Both the position numbers and the translations under genes were made by a program. From Nocardioides sp. (GTDB taxonomy: Bacteria > Actinomycetota > Actinomycetes > Propionibacteriales > Nocardioidaceae): a DNA stretch of 54,037 bases. The notes under the pieces were generated by a model. It did no database searches, was not told the origin of the DNA, and was given only the letters and a program-made list of their open reading frames with translations. Shown piece by piece: positions 50,961 to 54,037 of the stretch (position 1 is its first letter; each line of letters begins with the position of its first letter). Location of the stretch: positions 1 through 54,037 of the forward strand of contig NZ_JAURVJ010000156.1 of NCBI RefSeq assembly GCF_030655615.1, read 5' to 3'.

Positions 50961-52498
50961 TGCAACACCAATCGGCGCAGGTGGGCGGGCGGGTCGGGGA
51001 GGTCGTGGTCGGGGTCGGGTGGGGCCGGGCGGCCCCCGTGGCGGGCGGCCTCGGCGACGAACGCGTCGAGGTCGAGCGGCCGGAGGCCGGTGCGGCGCCC
51101 CGCGGGGTCGCGCGCGACGAGCACCTGCAGATAGAGGCGTCCGCCGCCGACGAGGAGCGTGCGGGCCATCCGCAGCAGGTTGGTCCGGCCGGTGGCGTTG
51201 GTGGCGTCGGCGACGTGCACCGCCGTCATCACGGTCGGGCCCCGGACCGTGCGCAGCGCCGCCGTCGTCGCCGCGACGGAGCGCAGCTCGGTGAGGTTGC
51301 CGAACAGGAAGGTCGCGGGCAGGCCGAGCTTCGTGGACCGGGTGGCGCTCGGGCCGAACGCCTTGGGCACGTAGTCGAATCCGTACGCCGTCCGGCCCTG
51401 CTCGGCGGCCCACACGACGTCGGCGCCGGTGCCGCAGCCGGCGTCGACGAGGGTCGTGCCGGCGGGCTCGCGGGCGTGGGCCCAGCGGACGACGTCGCCG
51501 ACCTCGGTGCGGGTGCGGGCGCGGGGCTGGCCGTAGTGGGGGACCCACACCGACTCGCGCTTGAACCGGTTGCCGCGGAACCACCCGCCGAGCCGGCGCC
51601 GGGTGGCCTGCGACGTCTCGAACTTGAAGGCGGGGTCGGGGACCCGCCAGTGCCCGCCGTACATCGCCTCGAGCAGCCGCTCGGGCTCGGCCGGGGCGGG
51701 GAAGCGACGCCCGGCGAGCTCGACCTCGCCCAGCGGCCACAGCCACTCGGGGCGCCAGGCCGTCTCGACCTCGCCCATCAGGTGGAGCCGGCCCGCACGC
51801 AGGAAGCCGGCGAACACGTCGAGTCCGCGCACCGTGCCGTCGGACTCGCGGACCGCGACCTTCATCGCCGCCCCGCTGTAGCGCGTCACGGTGTACCCCT
51901 CGGCGGTCAGCCGTCGCTGCAGCTCGAACGACTCGAGCATCACGTCGACCGGGTGGTCGAGCCGGCTGACGTAGCCGAGGTCGGCGTCGGAGTCGTGGCC
52001 GATGAACGTCCCCTCGCGCACGGCGCCGAGCAGCGTGCCGTAGGCGACGAACGGCTCGACGCCCGCGCGGCGCAGCGCGGCGACGACCTCGGTCATGCTG
52101 TCGAGGAGCGGCGCCAGCTGCTCGGGGCTGCGCGAGCCGAGGAGCTGGACGAGCCGGAGGTCCTTGTCGAGGGCGAGCGGGTTGCCCCGCGGGTCCACGA
52201 CGTCGAGCCGGGTGTCCGACGTACCGAAACGGACGTCGGACGACCACAGCGACTCGTCGGCGCCGTGCGCGGCCAGGCTCAGCGTCGTCCGGCCGTCGAG
52301 CACCTGGGCGAGGGTGCGCGGCCAGCGCCAGGTGCGCCCGTCGGGCCCGGACCGGGTGTCGCGCAGGGCCCAGAACGAGCCGATCCGCCGGCCGTCGAAG
52401 CGGACGTCGAGCAGCACGTCGGCCTGGTCGTCCGGCGTCGCGAACGTGATGCCGTCGTCGTCCGCCGAGACCACCGAGATCGTGGGGAGGTCCGGCAC
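50951..52498 (-). CDS. LicD-like nucleotidyltransferase fused to SAM methyltransferase
   Basis: A 515-residue bifunctional-looking protein. After a beta-rich N-terminal domain (1-115), residues 116-300 are LicD-like: YGTLLGAVREGTFIGHDSDA (153-172) carries the acidic metal-binding pair as in phosphocholine transferases. Residues about 330-515 form a class I methyltransferase with VDAGCGTGAD (351-360) and GFDYVPKAFGPSA. It may add and methylate a phospho-substituent on a surface polymer; this is inference. The GTG at 52498 has TACGAT 6 nt upstream. Confidence 0.82.
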   Translation of the reverse strand: MPDLPTISVVSADDDGITFATPDDQADVLLDVRFDGRRIGSFWALRDTRSGPDGRTWRWPRTLAQVLDGRTTLSLAAHGADESLWSSDVRFGTSDTRLDVVDPRGNPLALDKDLRLVQLLGSRSPEQLAPLLDSMTEVVAALRRAGVEPFVAYGTLLGAVREGTFIGHDSDADLGYVSRLDHPVDVMLESFELQRRLTAEGYTVTRYSGAAMKVAVRESDGTVRGLDVFAGFLRAGRLHLMGEVETAWRPEWLWPLGEVELAGRRFPAPAEPERLLEAMYGGHWRVPDPAFKFETSQATRRRLGGWFRGNRFKRESVWVPHYGQPRARTRTEVGDVVRWAHAREPAGTTLVDAGCGTGADVVWAAEQGRTAYGFDYVPKAFGPSATRSTKLGLPATFLFGNLTELRSVAATTAALRTVRGPTVMTAVHVADATNATGRTNLLRMARTLLVGGGRLYLQVLVARDPAGRRTGLRPLDLDAFVAEAARHGGRPAPPDPDHDLPDPPAHLRRLVLQWT

Positions 52499-52504
52499 CC
52501 GGTC

Positions 52505-52510
52505 ATCGTA
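52505..52510 (-). promoter_or_regulatory. Leaderless -10 box for LicD-methyltransferase gene
   Basis: TACGAT on the minus strand, 6 nt before the GTG at 52498. Confidence 0.55.
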
Positions 52511-52526
52511 GGAGACTGGTGGGGCC

Positions 52527-52542
52527 GGTGACGTATCTCACC
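52527..52542. promoter_or_regulatory. Inverted repeat upstream of the third acyl-CoA dehydrogenase
   Basis: GGTGA-CGTATC-TCACC, a 5+5 bp repeat 96 bp before the ATG at 52638; possible operator, weak. Confidence 0.35.
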
Positions 52543-52637
52543 GTCCGCGGCCGCAAGGGGGATGACCCGCGCACCTACGGTGTCCGAGGACAATCCGAGC
52601 AACTTCACGACGTACCCGACGACGAAAGGACCCGACG

Positions 52638-53837
52638 ATGGGTCGCCTCTGCGAGACCGAAGGCCTCACCGAAGACCAGACCGAGATCCTCAAGGCGGTC
52701 CGGACGTTCGTGGAGGAGAAGATCCTCCCCGTCGCGACCGAGCTGGAGCACGCCGACGAGTACCCGCAGGAGATCGTCGACGGCCTCAAGGAGCTCGGCA
52801 TCTTTGGGCTGATGATCCCCGAGGAGTACGACGGGCTCGGCGAGTCGCTGCTGACCTATGCGCTGTGCGTCGAGGAGATCGCGCGCGGCTGGATGAGCGT
52901 CTCGGGCGTCATCAACACCCACTTCATCGTGGCCTACATGCTCATGCAGCACGGCACCGAGGAGCAGAAGAAGAAGTACCTGCCACGGATGGCGACCGGC
53001 GAGGTGCGTGGCGCGTTCTCGATGTCCGAGCCGGGCCTCGGCTCCGACGTGGCGGCCATCAAGACCAAGGCCGTCAAGGGTGATGACGGTGGCTACACGA
53101 TCGACGGCCAGAAGATGTGGCTGACCAACGGCGGCACCTCGACCCTGGTCGCGACGCTGGTGAAGTCCGACGAGGGCGCCGACTCGGTCTACAAGAACAT
53201 GACGACCTTCCTGCTCGAGAAGGAGGCCGGCTTCGGCGAGACCGCTCCCGGTCTGACCATCCCGGGCAAGATCGACAAGATGGGCTACAAGGGCGTCGAC
53301 ACCACCGAGATGGTGCTCGAGGGCCACCAGGTCTCCGCCGACCAGATCCTCGGCGGCGAGCCGGGCAAGGGCTTCTACCAGATGATGGACGGCGTCGAGG
53401 TCGGCCGCGTCAACGTCGCGGCCCGCGCCTGCGGCATCGCCAACCGCGCCTTCGAGCTCGGCATCGCCTACGCCCAGCAGCGCGAGACCTTCGGCAAGCC
53501 GATCGCCGAGCACCAGGCCATCCTGTTCCGCCTGGCCGAGATGGCGACCAAGGTCGAGGCCTCGCACGCGATGATGGTCCGCGCCGCGCGCATCAAGGAC
53601 AAGGGCGAGCGCAACGACGTCGAGGCCGGCATGGCCAAGTACCTCGCCGCCGAGTACTGCAACGAGGTCGTCCAGGACTCCTTCCGCATCCACGGCGGCT
53701 ACGGCTACTCCAAGGAGTACGAGATCGAGCGCCTCTACCGCGAGGCCGCCTTCATGCTGATCGGCGAGGGCACCGCCGACATCCAGAAGATGATCATCGG
53801 GCGGTCGCTGCTGAAGGACTACAAGCTCAAGGGCTGA
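52638..53837 (+). CDS. Acyl-CoA dehydrogenase
   Basis: A 399-residue FAD enzyme with the complete domain order: N-terminal helices (LTEDQTEILKAVRTFVEEKI), middle beta domain with AFSMSEPGLGSDVAAIKTKA and MWLTNGG, and C-terminal helices with RETFGKPIAEHQAILF, IHGGYGYSKEYEIERLYREA and IGEGTADIQKMIIGR, whose Glu is the expected catalytic base. It resembles short/branched-chain ACADs; chain length cannot be deduced. AAAGGA lies about 9 nt before the ATG, a leadered gene unlike the 22.6-kb ACAD operon. Confidence 0.95.
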   Translation: MGRLCETEGLTEDQTEILKAVRTFVEEKILPVATELEHADEYPQEIVDGLKELGIFGLMIPEEYDGLGESLLTYALCVEEIARGWMSVSGVINTHFIVAYMLMQHGTEEQKKKYLPRMATGEVRGAFSMSEPGLGSDVAAIKTKAVKGDDGGYTIDGQKMWLTNGGTSTLVATLVKSDEGADSVYKNMTTFLLEKEAGFGETAPGLTIPGKIDKMGYKGVDTTEMVLEGHQVSADQILGGEPGKGFYQMMDGVEVGRVNVAARACGIANRAFELGIAYAQQRETFGKPIAEHQAILFRLAEMATKVEASHAMMVRAARIKDKGERNDVEAGMAKYLAAEYCNEVVQDSFRIHGGYGYSKEYEIERLYREAAFMLIGEGTADIQKMIIGRSLLKDYKLKG

Positions 53838-53861
53838 CGTACGCCGGCACGTCGGCGGCAG

Positions 53862-54037
53862 GTCGGCTGAGGTGCGAGCGCAGCGAGCCTCGAAGCCACG
53901 TCTGATTCGTCGGGTCATTCGTGGTCCGGGTCGGGTGGCCGCGCGCGTAGCAGACCCCGAGCCTCTCGCGGGCTGCAACGGCGCCCTCAACGGCGAGGCC
54001 TCGCAAGCTCGGCTCGCCGTCGCCAGCGCGGCCACCC
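53862..54037. repeat. Dispersed repeat, copy B (reaches right edge)
   Basis: 173 bp (53862-54034) aligning gaplessly to copy A once its 66-bp insert is removed. It starts 24 bp behind the acyl-CoA dehydrogenase stop and may continue past the window. Confidence 0.93.

Overview
The window is chromosomal DNA of a very GC-rich actinobacterium. Its gene set suggests the Nocardioides/Nocardioidaceae group: cyanophycin genes, a guaB1-type IMPDH-like protein, DUF5703 and DUF6752 proteins, furA-katG, paired FadE-like acyl-CoA dehydrogenases, and F420/flavin luciferase-like enzymes. Genus is an inference from gene content and style, not from a marker gene. Coding density is high: about 55 protein genes and one tRNA were found, with frequent 4-bp start/stop overlaps and several convergent genes that overlap at their 3' ends. 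No phage, IS transposase, CRISPR array or plasmid function was seen.

Layout. 1-2.55 kb: cphB-cphA (cyanophycin breakdown and synthesis, minus strand; cphA runs off the left edge). 2.7-5.3 kb: condensation-domain-like acyltransferase, SixA-like phosphatase, SDR. 5.4-8.9 kb: translationally coupled trio (holin/alkaline-phosphatase fusion, UlaG-like MBL hydrolase, DedA). 8.8-11.3 kb: serB, VOC protein, unknown protein. 11.4-14.6 kb: ABC ATPase, NfeD, SPFH protein, TauE/SafE permease. 14.6-18.2 kb: small membrane protein, secreted protein, a frameshifted nitroreductase, APH-like kinase, alpha/beta hydrolase. 18.2-22.5 kb: SpoIIE-type phosphatase, membrane proteins, PEBP, SpoU rRNA methyltransferase, peptide deformylase. 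22.6-25.2 kb: two-gene acyl-CoA dehydrogenase operon behind a palindromic operator. 25.3-28.9 kb: NADAR protein, two disordered Ala/Pro-rich proteins around a P-loop kinase-luciferase fusion, and a YiaA/B protein. 29-34.5 kb: DUF2252, galK, guaB1, LysR-effector-domain protein, NmrA-like protein. 34.5-37.9 kb: isocitrate-lyase-like enzyme, an XRE-TPR regulator, a 44-residue secreted peptide too short for routine ORF calling, and a membrane-anchored protein. 38-40.7 kb: furA-katG with a Fur-type palindrome. 40.8-46.2 kb: tRNA-Leu(GAG), M20 peptidase, S9 peptidase, DUF5703, aldo/keto reductase, uppP. 46.2-47.0 kb: a non-coding block packed with palindromic repeats. 47-54 kb: two convergent EEP-family enzymes, sulfotransferase, DUF6752, LicD-methyltransferase fusion, acyl-CoA dehydrogenase, and a second copy of the dispersed repeat at the right edge.

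Most interesting. (1) 35.4-37.1 kb looks like a peptide-pheromone (RRNPP-like) locus: an XRE-HTH + TPR receptor, a convergent signal-peptide-bearing micro-ORF ending in SWCC, and a 7+7 bp palindrome in the peptide promoter region shared with a divergent membrane-protein gene. (2) Two distant hairpins (25.2 kb and 46.6 kb) share an 18-nt loop and paired arms in which GG/CC pairs have swapped sides, the signature of a conserved structured element. (3) A 173+ bp dispersed repeat occurs directly behind uppP and behind the last acyl-CoA dehydrogenase; one copy carries a 62-66 bp palindromic insertion.

A recurrent regulatory style is visible: many genes have a TANNNT box 6-8 nt before the start codon and no Shine-Dalgarno sequence, as expected for leaderless transcripts. 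These boxes were used to choose starts.
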